DNA of 46,942 bases from positions 1-46,942 of the forward strand of contig DCHG01000069.1 in assembly GCA_002315595.1 (NCBI GenBank), written 5' to 3'. The position numbers and the translations under genes are program-made. How positions within the stretch are numbered: the first letter of the stretch is position 1; each line of letters starts with the position of its first letter. The notes beneath the pieces are model-generated. The model ran no database searches and was not told where the DNA came from. It worked only from the letters and a program-made list of their open reading frames with translations. Positions 26,046-34,606 of the stretch are shown here, piece by piece. This DNA comes from Clostridiales bacterium UBA1758. GTDB taxonomy: Bacteria > Bacillota > Clostridia > Oscillospirales > UBA1758.

Positions 26046-26689
26046 CGCTCATGTTGAAATATCATATTTTTGATCTCGACGGTACATTGGTCGATTCCAT
26101 GGGAATTTGGCAACAAATGGTGATCGCTCTGCTTGAACAGACAAAAACGCCGTATCCGCCGGATATTTTGAAAATCCTTACTCCTCTTGGAAATGTCGGT
26201 TCGGTGGACTATTTAATTCATACGCTCGGAATGACGAAAACCCACGACGAAGTGATGGAAATGATGGATCGCCATCTGTTTGATGAATATGCGCACCGTA
26301 TTTTCGTCAAACCCGGCGTTAAGGAATATTTGAAAAAACTGAAAAAAGAAGGCAATTTTCTCGGTGTGCTGACGGCGAGTTTACATCGTTATACGGATGC
26401 CTGCTTGAAAAACAACGGAATTTTTGATCTGTTCGATGTTGTTTGGTCGATTGAGGACTACGGGACGCTTACGAAAAATCAAACGGAGATATATGACCAA
26501 ATGACGATGCGTCTTGAATGCAAAAAAGAGGAGATCGTATTTTATGATGACAATATTTTAGCGATTTCGACCTCGAAAAAAGCGGGGATCCCGACCGTTG
26601 CCGTCTATGACCGATCCTCGGATAGGGACGAAGAAAGTATTCGAAAAATCGCAGATCGTTATGTCCGTTCTTTTGACGAAATGATGTAA
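26042..26689 (+). CDS. HAD-superfamily hydrolase
   Basis: This 215-residue protein has motif I FDLDGTLVDS, motif II TAS near residue 107, and motif III/IV FYDDN, with the helical cap between motifs I and II, as in phosphoglycolate phosphatase-like enzymes (subfamily IA). GTG at 26042 overlaps the HD stop (GTGA) and has AGCAGG 5 bp upstream; the ATG at 26051 is the alternative start. The substrate is a small phosphorylated metabolite of unknown identity. It is probably co-transcribed with the HD gene. Confidence 0.88.
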   Translation: MTLMLKYHIFDLDGTLVDSMGIWQQMVIALLEQTKTPYPPDILKILTPLGNVGSVDYLIHTLGMTKTHDEVMEMMDRHLFDEYAHRIFVKPGVKEYLKKLKKEGNFLGVLTASLHRYTDACLKNNGIFDLFDVVWSIEDYGTLTKNQTEIYDQMTMRLECKKEEIVFYDDNILAISTSKKAGIPTVAVYDRSSDRDEESIRKIADRYVRSFDEMM

Positions 26690-26722
26690 AAACTTGCAAA
26701 AACCGATTTTCGGACAACGAAT

Positions 26723-26756
26723 AAGACCGTGATGAAAGTCCATCACGGTCTTTTGC
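26723..26756. terminator. bidirectional terminator
   Basis: A 12-bp perfect stem, AAGACCGTGATG / CATCACGGTCTT, with a 6-nt loop lies between the convergent HAD and ABC-F genes. Confidence 0.82.
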
Positions 26757-28538
26757 TTACATTGTATTCTGTGCGTCGATTTGTTCTTTCAGATCCTGCA
26801 AATAAAACCAGCGCTCGGTTTTTTGTTCGATTTGAGTTTCTAGTTCCTGTTCCGTTGCCTGCAACTCCTGCAAGCGGACATAGTCGCTTCCACAAAGGTT
26901 CTGTTCGACGATGCAAGCGGTTTTCTTTTCTTCCAACGCCGCAAGTTCGGCGTCGATCGTTTCATATTCGCGTTGTTCTTTGAACGAGAATTTCAGTTTC
27001 TTTTCACCACGCGGGCGTTCGGAAACGAACTTTGTTTTCTCTTTACGTATGCAATCTTCAGCCTGCTTGCGCTGATGATACCAAACCGACCAGTTGCCGA
27101 CCGTGCGGTAAACATCGCCGTCACGTACCTCGAAGATTTGTTCGGCGAGTTTGTCGAGCATAAAGCGGTCGTGGGACACCGTGATGATCGGACCGGGGAA
27201 AGAGTCGAGATAATCCTCTAAAATTGACAGTGTCATGACATCGAGATCGTTGGTCGGCTCATCGAGCAGGAGAACATTCGGTGCATTCATGAGAACAGAC
27301 AGAAGATACAGGCGTCTGCGTTCGCCACCGGAAAGTCGTCCGATCTGGACGCTTTGTAATTCGGGTGGGAACAGAAAGCGTTCCATCATTGACTTTGCGG
27401 AAAAAGTACCCTCATCTGTGCGGATTTCTTCGCCGATCTGGTGAATAAAGTCATAGACGCGCATATTCAGGTCCAATTCGCGTCCTTCCTGAGAAAAATG
27501 ACCGATCCGAACGGTACTCCCGACTTCAATTTCGCCCGAATCCGGTGTAAGTTCGCCCGCGAACATATGAAGAAGCGTCGACTTTCCGGCGCCGTTGTTG
27601 CCTACGATTCCGATTCGGTCATCATGCAGTAAACGGTATGAGAAATCACGGATGATCGTTTTGTTATCGAAGGATTTCGAAACATGATCCAGCGAGATCA
27701 GTTTTTTGCCGAGGCGGCTGGACGCCGCGGAAATCTGAACATTGTCATCCGTTTCGGGTGCGGACTGATCTTTCAGTGTATAGTAGCGTTCAATGCGATC
27801 CTTGCTTTTGGTGGAACGTGCACGGCATCCGTGCATGATCCATTCGCGCTCGACACGAAGAATGGACTGACGCTTGCGTTCACTCGCTTGCGCCATCTCT
27901 TCGCGTTCGGATTTTAATTCGAGGAAGCGCGAATAATTCGCCTCGTAATGGTATAACTTTCCACGGGAAAGTTCGGTGATGTGATTGACCACGCGTTCAA
28001 GGAAATATCGGTCGTGCGTGACCATCACGATCCCGCCTTTAAAGCGACGCAGTCGATCTTCAAGCCAAAGCGTCATTTCCGCATCGAGGTGGTTGGTTGG
28101 CTCATCGAGGATTAATACGTCGGCGGGGTGTATCAAAGCCGCGGCAAGTGCCACTCGCTTGCGCTGACCGCCCGACAGAGTTCCGATCTTTTGCTGAAAA
28201 TCGGCAAGATCGAGTTTTGTCAGCATAGACTTTGCCTCGTATTCGTCAAGTTCCCGAAATTCTTTCGGCGATTGCGAAAGAACGTGTTCAAGCACTGAGG
28301 TATCGTCGTCCATAACGGGGTTTTGGCTGAGCATACTCAACTGAACATTCGGATCACGCGTTATTTTACCCGCATCGGGCTCGATCACGCCTGAAAGAAC
28401 CTTCAAAAATGTTGATTTTCCCGTGCCGTTGATGCCGATGACGCCGACTTTATCGCCCACGTTGAGATAAAAATTCACATCGTCAAGTAAATTTCTGTCG
28501 CCGAAGTTGATGGAAATATGTTCCGCTGAAAGAAGCAT
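26757..28538 (-). CDS. ABC-F family ATPase (Uup-like)
   Basis: This 593-residue soluble protein has two ABC domains without membrane segments: Walker A GINGTGKST (35-43) and GNNGAGKST (313-321), signatures LSGGQRKR and LSGGERRR, and Walker B ending in DEPTNHLD and DEPTNDLD. The tail (about 525-593) is charged and predicted coiled coil, as in Uup. ABC-F proteins bind ribosomes or rescue stalled ones; a role in antibiotic resistance is possible but not shown. It follows the 2-hydroxyacid dehydrogenase by 20 bp on the same strand. Confidence 0.93.
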   Translation of the reverse strand: MLLSAEHISINFGDRNLLDDVNFYLNVGDKVGVIGINGTGKSTFLKVLSGVIEPDAGKITRDPNVQLSMLSQNPVMDDDTSVLEHVLSQSPKEFRELDEYEAKSMLTKLDLADFQQKIGTLSGGQRKRVALAAALIHPADVLILDEPTNHLDAEMTLWLEDRLRRFKGGIVMVTHDRYFLERVVNHITELSRGKLYHYEANYSRFLELKSEREEMAQASERKRQSILRVEREWIMHGCRARSTKSKDRIERYYTLKDQSAPETDDNVQISAASSRLGKKLISLDHVSKSFDNKTIIRDFSYRLLHDDRIGIVGNNGAGKSTLLHMFAGELTPDSGEIEVGSTVRIGHFSQEGRELDLNMRVYDFIHQIGEEIRTDEGTFSAKSMMERFLFPPELQSVQIGRLSGGERRRLYLLSVLMNAPNVLLLDEPTNDLDVMTLSILEDYLDSFPGPIITVSHDRFMLDKLAEQIFEVRDGDVYRTVGNWSVWYHQRKQAEDCIRKEKTKFVSERPRGEKKLKFSFKEQREYETIDAELAALEEKKTACIVEQNLCGSDYVRLQELQATEQELETQIEQKTERWFYLQDLKEQIDAQNTM

Positions 28539-28558
28539 GGATTTCTCCTTTGGATAAA

Positions 28559-29548
28559 TTATGCCATATGCTCGAGCATTTCCGCAGAAACACTGTAAAG
28601 CGGTGTGTCGCCCTTTGTGACGCGTGCCGCTTCCTCGACCATATAGTGCGCCATACGACAGACCTCACGCCCTGAACTTCCTGCAAAATGCGGCGTCATC
28701 AGGACATTCGGCAGTTTCAGAAGCGCACTGTCAGCATCCGGCGGTTCGGGGAAGGTGACATCGAGAATTGCGGTGATCGTCGGATCCTCGACTAGTTTTT
28801 TGCAAAGGGCGTCTTCGTCGACCTGCGCACCACGCCCGGTATTGATGAAGGTCGAATATGGCATCATTCGGTCAAAAAGTTCACTGTTGATGGTCTTGCA
28901 AAGCGACGGAAGATTCGGCAGATGGTTGGAAATGACCGTACATTCGGAAAAGATCGTCGGCAGATCCGCAGCAGTGACACCGTATTCTGGCGCGGTTTCT
29001 GCGGTGATCTCCGGGGCGTAAACAAGGACTTCGATATCGTGACGGAGGAGTTCGGCGGTTACACGACGACCGATCGCGCCAAAGCCGATGATGCCGACCT
29101 TGACATTGTAGTTGCCGGGATAGTTTTCAAAAATCTCCCAAGATTTGCTGCGATCCGTTTTACAAAGCGGCTGGATGCGAAAATAACCCTTGGTGGCAAG
29201 CATTATTTCAGACACGGCAACTTCCACCACTGGAATGGCGTTTGCCTGCCATGCGCTGTAAACGGGAATGCCGCAGGCGAGAAATTGAGAAGCGAAGGGT
29301 TTGACGGAGCCGGCTCCGTAGAACAGACCACGGGCTTTCGGAAAAATCGAACGGATCTCATCTTCCGTAAAAACCGGCATCCCCCATGTGGAAAAGATGT
29401 ATTCCGCATCGTTTCCGGGCGTTAATTCCGTTTTTTTATGTACCCGACCGTCGCCGAAATATGCGTCGGAAAGAAATTTGCGTTCCTTTTCACTGAAAAC
29501 GCGATAAAAGGTCGCTTCGTCTTCGCAAAGCCAAATCATTTTCGTCAT
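28559..29548 (-). CDS. D-isomer-specific 2-hydroxyacid dehydrogenase family protein
   Basis: This 329-residue protein has the cofactor loop VGIIGFGAIGRRV (about 150-162), then INTGRGAQVDEDAL (the R of the active site) and TPHFAGS (the catalytic His), in the usual order. The family oxidises or reduces 2-hydroxy acids, often glyoxylate, phosphoglycerate or sugar-acid derived. The start has GAGGGA upstream. It is upstream of the ABC-F gene by 20 bp, with its own promoter. Confidence 0.9.
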   Translation of the reverse strand: MTKMIWLCEDEATFYRVFSEKERKFLSDAYFGDGRVHKKTELTPGNDAEYIFSTWGMPVFTEDEIRSIFPKARGLFYGAGSVKPFASQFLACGIPVYSAWQANAIPVVEVAVSEIMLATKGYFRIQPLCKTDRSKSWEIFENYPGNYNVKVGIIGFGAIGRRVTAELLRHDIEVLVYAPEITAETAPEYGVTAADLPTIFSECTVISNHLPNLPSLCKTINSELFDRMMPYSTFINTGRGAQVDEDALCKKLVEDPTITAILDVTFPEPPDADSALLKLPNVLMTPHFAGSSGREVCRMAHYMVEEAARVTKGDTPLYSVSAEMLEHMA

Positions 29549-29579
29549 AGAAATCCCTCACAATCAAAATTCTTTTATT

Positions 29580-29608
29580 AGTGTATCACGAACAGGGTGT
29601 TTTTTCAA
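29580..29608 (-). promoter_or_regulatory. promoter of the hydroxyacid dehydrogenase gene
   Basis: On the minus strand TTGAAA and TACACT are separated by 17 bp. Confidence 0.55.
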
Positions 29609-29651
29609 TCCTGCGAGGTGAAAACTACGCAAATATTCGTATTAATGCAGA

Positions 29652-29688
29652 GTTCAACGGTTGAATTTTTCAAACGATATGGTATAAT
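29652..29688 (+). promoter_or_regulatory. promoter and palindromic operator before the lyxose-isomerase-like gene
   Basis: TTGAAT (29661-29666) and TATAAT (29683-29688) are separated by 16 bp. A 13-bp palindrome, TTCAACGGTTGAA, overlaps the -35 box and could be a repressor site. Confidence 0.6.
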
Positions 29689-29726
29689 TTTAGTGCATAT
29701 ATTTTGCGGAAAAAGGATGAGAAAAT

Positions 29727-30416
29727 ATGAAACGCTCAAAAATCAATGAGGCACTGAAAGAACTCGAAGCAATGTGTGCAAAGGAACATTGCTATCTGCC
29801 CCCGTTTTGCCATTTCACACCCGAAGAATGGAAAACAAAAGGTCATGAATACGACGAGGTTCGTGATTGTATGCTCGGTTGGGATATTACCGACTACGGT
29901 ACGAACGATTTCGATAAGGTCGGATTTTCGTTGATCACGATCCGTAACGGCAATCGTGCGATGACGGATAAATATCCGAAGGTTTATGCCGAAAAACTTC
30001 TTTATCTCAAAGAAGGACAGTACGCGCTGAATCATTTCCACTGGTTTAAGACGGAAGATATCATCAATCGCGGCGGCGGAAATATCCTGATCCGCGTTTA
30101 TAACAGTCTGCCTGACGAAGAAATTGATCGTGAAAGCGATGTTACCGTTCACACCGACGGCAGAACATACACCGTTCCTGCGGGAACACAAATTCGCCTG
30201 ACGCCCGGTGAAAGTATTCATATTCAGCAGTATATGTATCACGATTTTTCCGTGGAAGAAGGCACGGGCGCCGTTCTTTTGGGCGAAGTCAGTCAATGTA
30301 ACGACGATAATACCGACAATCGTTTCAACCCTCCCGCAGGTCGCTTCCCGGAAATCGAAGAAGACGAAGCACCGTATCGTTTGCTTTGCAACGAATACCC
30401 GCCTGCAAAGGACTGA
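29727..30416 (+). CDS. D-lyxose/D-mannose ketol-isomerase-like cupin
   Basis: This 229-residue cupin matches the D-lyxose isomerase family (DUF1498), which converts D-lyxose to D-xylulose or D-mannose to D-fructose. The metal ligands are likely H103, H105 (in NHFHWFKTEDI), E110 and H172 (in MYHDF). The length is usual for the family. The start has AAAGGATGAG upstream. It is monocistronic, with an operator-like palindrome over its promoter and a hairpin terminator at 30437. Confidence 0.88.
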   Translation: MKRSKINEALKELEAMCAKEHCYLPPFCHFTPEEWKTKGHEYDEVRDCMLGWDITDYGTNDFDKVGFSLITIRNGNRAMTDKYPKVYAEKLLYLKEGQYALNHFHWFKTEDIINRGGGNILIRVYNSLPDEEIDRESDVTVHTDGRTYTVPAGTQIRLTPGESIHIQQYMYHDFSVEEGTGAVLLGEVSQCNDDNTDNRFNPPAGRFPEIEEDEAPYRLLCNEYPPAKD

Positions 30417-30436
30417 ATTGTAACAAATAGACGGTA

Positions 30437-30462
30437 AAAGGCGGTCGACGACCGCCTTTTTA
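30437..30462 (+). terminator. terminator after the lyxose-isomerase-like gene
   Basis: AAGGCGGTC / GACCGCCTT with a 3-nt loop is followed by TTT. It lies just upstream of the FliB-like gene and so separates the two units. Confidence 0.85.
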
Positions 30463-30483
30463 TCATCAATGCGGGGTGAAAAT

Positions 30484-31371
30484 GTGAAAACCGTAAAACC
30501 CGACTTTTATTCGAAATTTTCGTGTATTGCTTCAAAATGCAAACACAGTTGTTGCCGTGGATGGGAGATTGATATTGATCGGGAGAGTATGGATCGCTAT
30601 TCCGGGATGAAAGGGGAATGGGGTGAAAAAATTAGAGCAGTGATCGCCAGCGACCCGACGCCGCATTTTGTTTTGGATGCGCACGAAAACTGTCCGTTTT
30701 TGCGAAATGACGGCTTATGCGAGATGATCATCGGACTGGGTGAAGGCTCCCTATGCGAGATATGCACTGAACATCCGCGTTTTTATCATCAGTATCCCGG
30801 TCGAATGGAAGTGGGACTTGGACTTTGTTGTGAAGAAGTCGTTCGACTATTATTAGACGGATCGGCGGATTTAAAACTTATCTCCGATAGTGACGAAAAA
30901 GAAGAAAACAAGTGCGATGAGATTGCTTTAAGAGATAAAATATTCGCGATTTTTAAAAATGGTAAATCATTTGAAGAAATATTCGAAACGACCATGCGTG
31001 AAGTGGATGAAATTGCGACATTGCCGAATCGGCGACAGTCGGCGTTATTTTTCGAACACCTTGAAATCATGGAGCCGGAGTGGAGAAAAATGCTTGAACG
31101 GCTTGCCGAATACGATGGCTCACTCGTCTGTCCGGACGGAATTGCATACAAACGGCTGACGGAATACTTTCTTTTCCGACATTTTGCAGTGGGTGGGGCA
31201 GAGGACTGCACGATCCGTGCAAAATTTACTTTTTTCAGCACGATGATGATTGCTTCCGTTGTCGCAGTGACGGGTGTGGAACTTGCGGAAGTGATTCGGT
31301 TATATTCGACGGAAATCGAATATTCGGATGAAAATGTCGAAAAAATACTCGACTGGCTATACGAAATGTGA
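30484..31371 (+). CDS. FliB-like flagellin lysine N-methylase family protein
   Basis: This 295-residue protein has the FliB cysteine pattern: CIASKCKHSCCRGW (about residues 13-26), CPFL...GLCEMI (about 73-86), then the SLCEICTEHPRFY stretch and GLCCEEV. The clustered Cys suggest an iron-sulfur or other metal site; FliB proteins methylate lysines of flagellin. GTG at 30484 is chosen because GGGGTGA lies 5 bp upstream, whereas the ATG at 30469 sits on a terminator tail without such a site. No flagellar gene is in the window, so either the target lies elsewhere or the substrate differs. Confidence 0.82.
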   Translation: MKTVKPDFYSKFSCIASKCKHSCCRGWEIDIDRESMDRYSGMKGEWGEKIRAVIASDPTPHFVLDAHENCPFLRNDGLCEMIIGLGEGSLCEICTEHPRFYHQYPGRMEVGLGLCCEEVVRLLLDGSADLKLISDSDEKEENKCDEIALRDKIFAIFKNGKSFEEIFETTMREVDEIATLPNRRQSALFFEHLEIMEPEWRKMLERLAEYDGSLVCPDGIAYKRLTEYFLFRHFAVGGAEDCTIRAKFTFFSTMMIASVVAVTGVELAEVIRLYSTEIEYSDENVEKILDWLYEM

Positions 31372-31377
31372 ATATAA

Positions 31378-31407
31378 AAAACGCCATCGTAGCGATGGCG
31401 TTTTTGC
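31378..31407. terminator. bidirectional terminator
   Basis: CGCCATCG / CGATGGCG with a 3-nt loop, flanked by A and T runs, lies between the convergent FliB-like and GNAT genes. Confidence 0.83.
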
Positions 31408-31410
31408 GTT

Positions 31411-31878
31411 TTACAAGATAAATTCCAAACCGTATTTTTGCGGTTTGAGTCCGCATTTTTCGTAAAACCGAAGTGCACGGTCATTTCCTGCCCACACATT
31501 GAGGGTGACGGCGTCACAGCCCGATTTACGCGCATATTCGACCACGGCGTCATAGATCGTCTTTGCAATATTTTGTCCGCGCAAATCGCTGTCAACACAG
31601 AGGTCGTCGATATACAACACTTTTCGATCACAGAGAACGGGATTGCCCCGCGTTATCTGCATCACACAAAAAGCGTAGCCGAGCATCGTGCCGTCTTTAT
31701 CGGCACAAAAGATCGGACGGTCGGGATCCGAAAGAATTGCCTTCAATGCGTCGGCGTCGTATTTTTGCGCACCTTCCCGGAATAGATCCGGGCGGATCTC
31801 ATGATGGACGCTGCCGACCTGAAGCAACAGATCGATCATTTTAGGAATGTCGTTTTCGTTGGCTTTTCTGATAAACAT
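31411..31878 (-). CDS. GNAT family N-acetyltransferase
   Basis: This 155-residue protein has the GNAT fold: beta strand LYIDDLCVDSDLRGQNIA ends in the acetyl-CoA (R/Q-x-x-G-x-G/A) loop RGQNIA, and the C-terminal NVWAGNDRALRFYEKCG is typical. The start at 31878 (MFIRKAN) has AAAGGAG upstream. It lies 45 bp after psd, on the same strand; whether it belongs to the phospholipid unit is uncertain. The acyl acceptor is unknown. Confidence 0.88.
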   Translation of the reverse strand: MFIRKANENDIPKMIDLLLQVGSVHHEIRPDLFREGAQKYDADALKAILSDPDRPIFCADKDGTMLGYAFCVMQITRGNPVLCDRKVLYIDDLCVDSDLRGQNIAKTIYDAVVEYARKSGCDAVTLNVWAGNDRALRFYEKCGLKPQKYGLEFIL

Positions 31879-31922
31879 TGGAACTCCTTTGCTGAGACGG
31901 GTGATGATACAAAAAGGATGGA

Positions 31923-32738
31923 TCAGCATTTTTTGGTGGAATATCCGATCTTTTGCCCCATTTTTACGGGAATTTCGTGACCGTTTGCGGTGATATGAAA
32001 ATATTTTTCGGGTATTTTAACTTTGTCGGGTTCAAACAACAGTATGACCGTGGAGCCGCCGTAGAGAAACTTGCCCTTTTCGTCGCCACGGTGAATACGA
32101 CCGGCACCATGATAATTTTGAATTTTACCCACAAGCAATGCGCCGACTTCAATTTGTGCGACATTTCCGAAATGTTTTGTGTTCATCATCGTCCATTCCC
32201 GACAGTTTTGTAAATACACCGCCTTATGTTCCAACGCAATCGGACGGACGGTGTGCAAAACACCGGGAAGATAGTGATTTTCGCCCTTTGTACCGTCGTC
32301 GATATAGTGATAGCGATGATAATGATTCACACAAAGGCGAAAGATTAAGCAGGTGCCGCCTAAAAAATGCCGCGAAAGTACCAAATCGCCCAAAAGGGAA
32401 GAAACATCATATTCACTTTCCTTGATGTGAAAGATACTTTCTTCGTTGATCCGATAAGCGGAGAGCAGTCCGTCACAAGGCGAGATCAGGCTTTGTGGAT
32501 CATTGTCGATCGGACGGGCAGAGGGCAGGATTTTTCTTGTAAAAAAATCGTTAAAACAACGATAGTTATGGCGTTCGTATTCCGAAAGATCGATATGATG
32601 CTTTTTTATAAACGGTTTGATGTATCTTTTTGAAGCGGGCGAGGAAATGAAACGACCGCAGATGCGCGACACGCTGCGCGATGTGAGTGGGCGCAGCAAA
32701 ATTCGTCCGACTGCGGTTGTATATAGAAAATTCAGCAT
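31923..32738 (-). CDS. psd: phosphatidylserine decarboxylase
   Basis: This 271-residue proenzyme makes phosphatidylethanolamine. The C-terminal YGGSTVILLF (about 226-235) holds the self-cleavage serine (about S229), which becomes the pyruvoyl group; the conserved SPCDG aspartate (about D89) and the histidine in VNHYHRYHY (about 137-145) complete the usual triad. It starts 1 bp after the pssA stop codon, so it is coupled to it. The length and motifs fit the Clostridia-type enzyme. Confidence 0.93.
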   Translation of the reverse strand: MLNFLYTTAVGRILLRPLTSRSVSRICGRFISSPASKRYIKPFIKKHHIDLSEYERHNYRCFNDFFTRKILPSARPIDNDPQSLISPCDGLLSAYRINEESIFHIKESEYDVSSLLGDLVLSRHFLGGTCLIFRLCVNHYHRYHYIDDGTKGENHYLPGVLHTVRPIALEHKAVYLQNCREWTMMNTKHFGNVAQIEVGALLVGKIQNYHGAGRIHRGDEKGKFLYGGSTVILLFEPDKVKIPEKYFHITANGHEIPVKMGQKIGYSTKKC

Positions 32739-32739
32739 A

Positions 32740-33432
32740 TTACAGTCCGTGGATCCAATTCGAACGCAAGATCAGGAATGTCAAAAATTCCAATGCTCCG
32801 ATTACCACCATAATGATAATAGATTTGAGTCCGGGTTTTCTGACTCTGAAATTTGAAATGAATGCAAACCCGGTAAAAAGCATTACGATATAGTAACCGA
32901 TGGTGAGATCGGCGGCTAACAAATGGTTGATCAGCAAAAATGTCGGAAAGATCAGTGATGCGGCAGTTACGGGAAGACCGGAATATTCGGTGCGCTTTTT
33001 TGATGCATTTTGCATTTCCTCTTCGCTGACATTAAAATACGCTAAACGTATCATTGCGGCAAGACCGTAAAAAATAAACACCAGTACATAGACAAAATAG
33101 GGGATTTTTGCAAGGATACCGAGAACTTCGACATCGTCAAACATTCCCGCGGCACGGTAAAGTGCGGAACCGATGGCGCAGGGTAAAACGCCAAATGCGA
33201 CAAGGTCGGACAGCGAATCGATTTGGATGCCGTACTTTTTTTCCTGTTCGGTGCGGTTCTTTTTGGTGCGTGATACGCGACCGTCGAACGCGTCACAAAG
33301 CCCGGAAAGAAGTAAAAACATCATACCGATATACGGGTGACCGTCACCGTGGAAGCAGGCGAAAATACCTGCAATGCCGGAGGCGAGCGATAAATATGTC
33401 AGCCAAACGGTATATCCGTAAAAACCAATCAT
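32740..33432 (-). CDS. pssA: CDP-diacylglycerol-serine O-phosphatidyltransferase
   Basis: This 230-residue membrane protein has the CDP-alcohol phosphotransferase motif: DAFDGRVSR, then GIQIDSLSD, which supply the D-x2-DG-x2-xR-x-G-x3-D-x3-D pattern (with S for A before R). Several hydrophobic segments follow. It joins serine to CDP-diacylglycerol in the inner membrane; the product goes to Psd encoded next. The start at 33432 (MIGFYG) has an AGGAG that overlaps the stop codon of the PAP2 gene. Confidence 0.92.
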   Translation of the reverse strand: MIGFYGYTVWLTYLSLASGIAGIFACFHGDGHPYIGMMFLLLSGLCDAFDGRVSRTKKNRTEQEKKYGIQIDSLSDLVAFGVLPCAIGSALYRAAGMFDDVEVLGILAKIPYFVYVLVFIFYGLAAMIRLAYFNVSEEEMQNASKKRTEYSGLPVTAASLIFPTFLLINHLLAADLTIGYYIVMLFTGFAFISNFRVRKPGLKSIIIMVVIGALEFLTFLILRSNWIHGL

Positions 33433-33443
33433 TTCAGAAACTC

Positions 33444-34091
33444 CTATCTGTTTTTTCGTTGAGAAACGAGCATTTTCGACGGCACAAAGATCCAAAGGCT
33501 CATTTCGGCGAGGACAAGGCCGGAGATGGTATCAAGAAAAACGTGTTGTTTGACAAGCAGGGTGGACGCACAGATCAAAATTGCAAAAATGCAACTGAAC
33601 ACGCGATATGACTTTGAGGTTGATCCGCCGAAAAGTCCGCGGAAACAAAACCAACTGATGGAACAGTGCAGGGAAGGAAAGAGATTGAGCGGCGTGTCGA
33701 TCTGATAAATGAACACGGTAAATTTTGAAAAAATGTCGGTCCCCGTGATTTCGGCACGCGTCATGGTCGTCGGATAGAGTGCAAAGAAAAGAAAACTTAC
33801 GACCTCGATCAGCAGCAGGGAAAGGAAGCGACTTTTGCAAAAAGAGGGGCTTTCGCGCATAATGAGGATGATATTGACGATCCAAAATGGAAATGCGAGA
33901 ACATAGACCGTAATAAACGGCGCGAAAAACGGAATCATCGCGTCAAATGGGATTTCAAAGCAGTGAAGTGTCATCTTTCCTGCAATGAGTTTTGCCAGTT
34001 CGAAAAACAGAAAATGAAGGACTGTCACGATGATCAACCGCGACCGCGAAAAGGGTGGCACGATCCGTGCAAATTTGGTTTTGAAATTCAT
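33444..34091 (-). CDS. PAP2-family membrane phosphatase or phosphotransferase
   Basis: This 215-residue protein has about five to six membrane segments and the second and third PAP2 motifs: SLHCSISWF with the catalytic histidine, and KQHVFLDTISG, where H and D complete the site. The first K-x6-RP motif is not obvious, so it may be closer to the inositol-phosphotransferase-like branch (PAP2_3). It is the first gene of the phospholipid operon, 11 bp before pssA. It may dephosphorylate phosphatidic acid or a phospholipid precursor; the exact lipid is inferred from context. The start at 34091 lacks a strong ribosome binding site. Confidence 0.82.
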   Translation of the reverse strand: MNFKTKFARIVPPFSRSRLIIVTVLHFLFFELAKLIAGKMTLHCFEIPFDAMIPFFAPFITVYVLAFPFWIVNIILIMRESPSFCKSRFLSLLLIEVVSFLFFALYPTTMTRAEITGTDIFSKFTVFIYQIDTPLNLFPSLHCSISWFCFRGLFGGSTSKSYRVFSCIFAILICASTLLVKQHVFLDTISGLVLAEMSLWIFVPSKMLVSQRKNR

Positions 34092-34207
34092 AATATTATC
34101 ATAACATATTTTTGTCGAAATGTATATAACAATCTTGAAAAACATCGAAAAGAACGGTCAGGTAAAAATGAAATTGGGAAAGCCTGAATTCAACAAATGT
34201 CAAATCT

Positions 34208-34235
34208 ATTATAGCACAATGTCTGAAAATTTCAA
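34208..34235 (-). promoter_or_regulatory. promoter of the phospholipid operon
   Basis: On the minus strand TTGAAA and a perfect TATAAT are separated by 16 bp, about 117 bp before the first gene. Confidence 0.6.
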
Positions 34236-34502
34236 TTCTTTCCGCTGAAATTTTGTTATGAGAAATCAAACGAAACTTTGGCTGGACGCCGTATAATAAG
34301 GAAGAAATTGCAAATTCCGAAATAATGTGCAGAAAAAAACAGAAAATTTGAAAAGAAAAAACGAATTTTTTATTGCAAAATTAAAGATATGACAAATAAA
34401 ATGCAGGAATTGCAACATTTGCTGGATTAATGGATGAAAAAGGCAAAAAAGAGGGAAATTCCTGCAAAATTGAATGATGAGTGAACACAGAATTCATTTT
34501 AC
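34236..34502. other. AT-rich intergenic stretch without a gene
   Basis: No open frame with a ribosome binding site, tRNA or clear structured RNA is seen. The DNA is A-rich and separates the phospholipid operon (minus) from the TAXI gene (plus). Confidence 0.6.
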
Positions 34503-34531
34503 TTGACAAAGGCGAGCAAACCGTCTATAAT
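34503..34531 (+). promoter_or_regulatory. strong promoter of the TAXI-TRAP genes
   Basis: Consensus TTGACA and TATAAT are separated by exactly 17 bp, about 75 bp before the TAXI start codon. This is the best sigma-70-type promoter in the window. Confidence 0.85.
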
Positions 34532-34606
34532 AAATAGGTAATTTTGGTGTGAAAGTTGTTTGCTTTTTGACTTGAACGCCACATTCTATTCCAAGGAGAA
34601 ATGAAA

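Noticed and set aside
26757..28538. ABC-F protein as a proven antibiotic-resistance determinant
   Set aside because: Uup-like features are seen, but no resistance-type feature or neighbour supports more than a general ribosome-associated role.
34236..34502. Short genes in the AT-rich stretch before the TAXI promoter
   Set aside because: Short frames lack ribosome binding sites and show the base composition of non-coding DNA.
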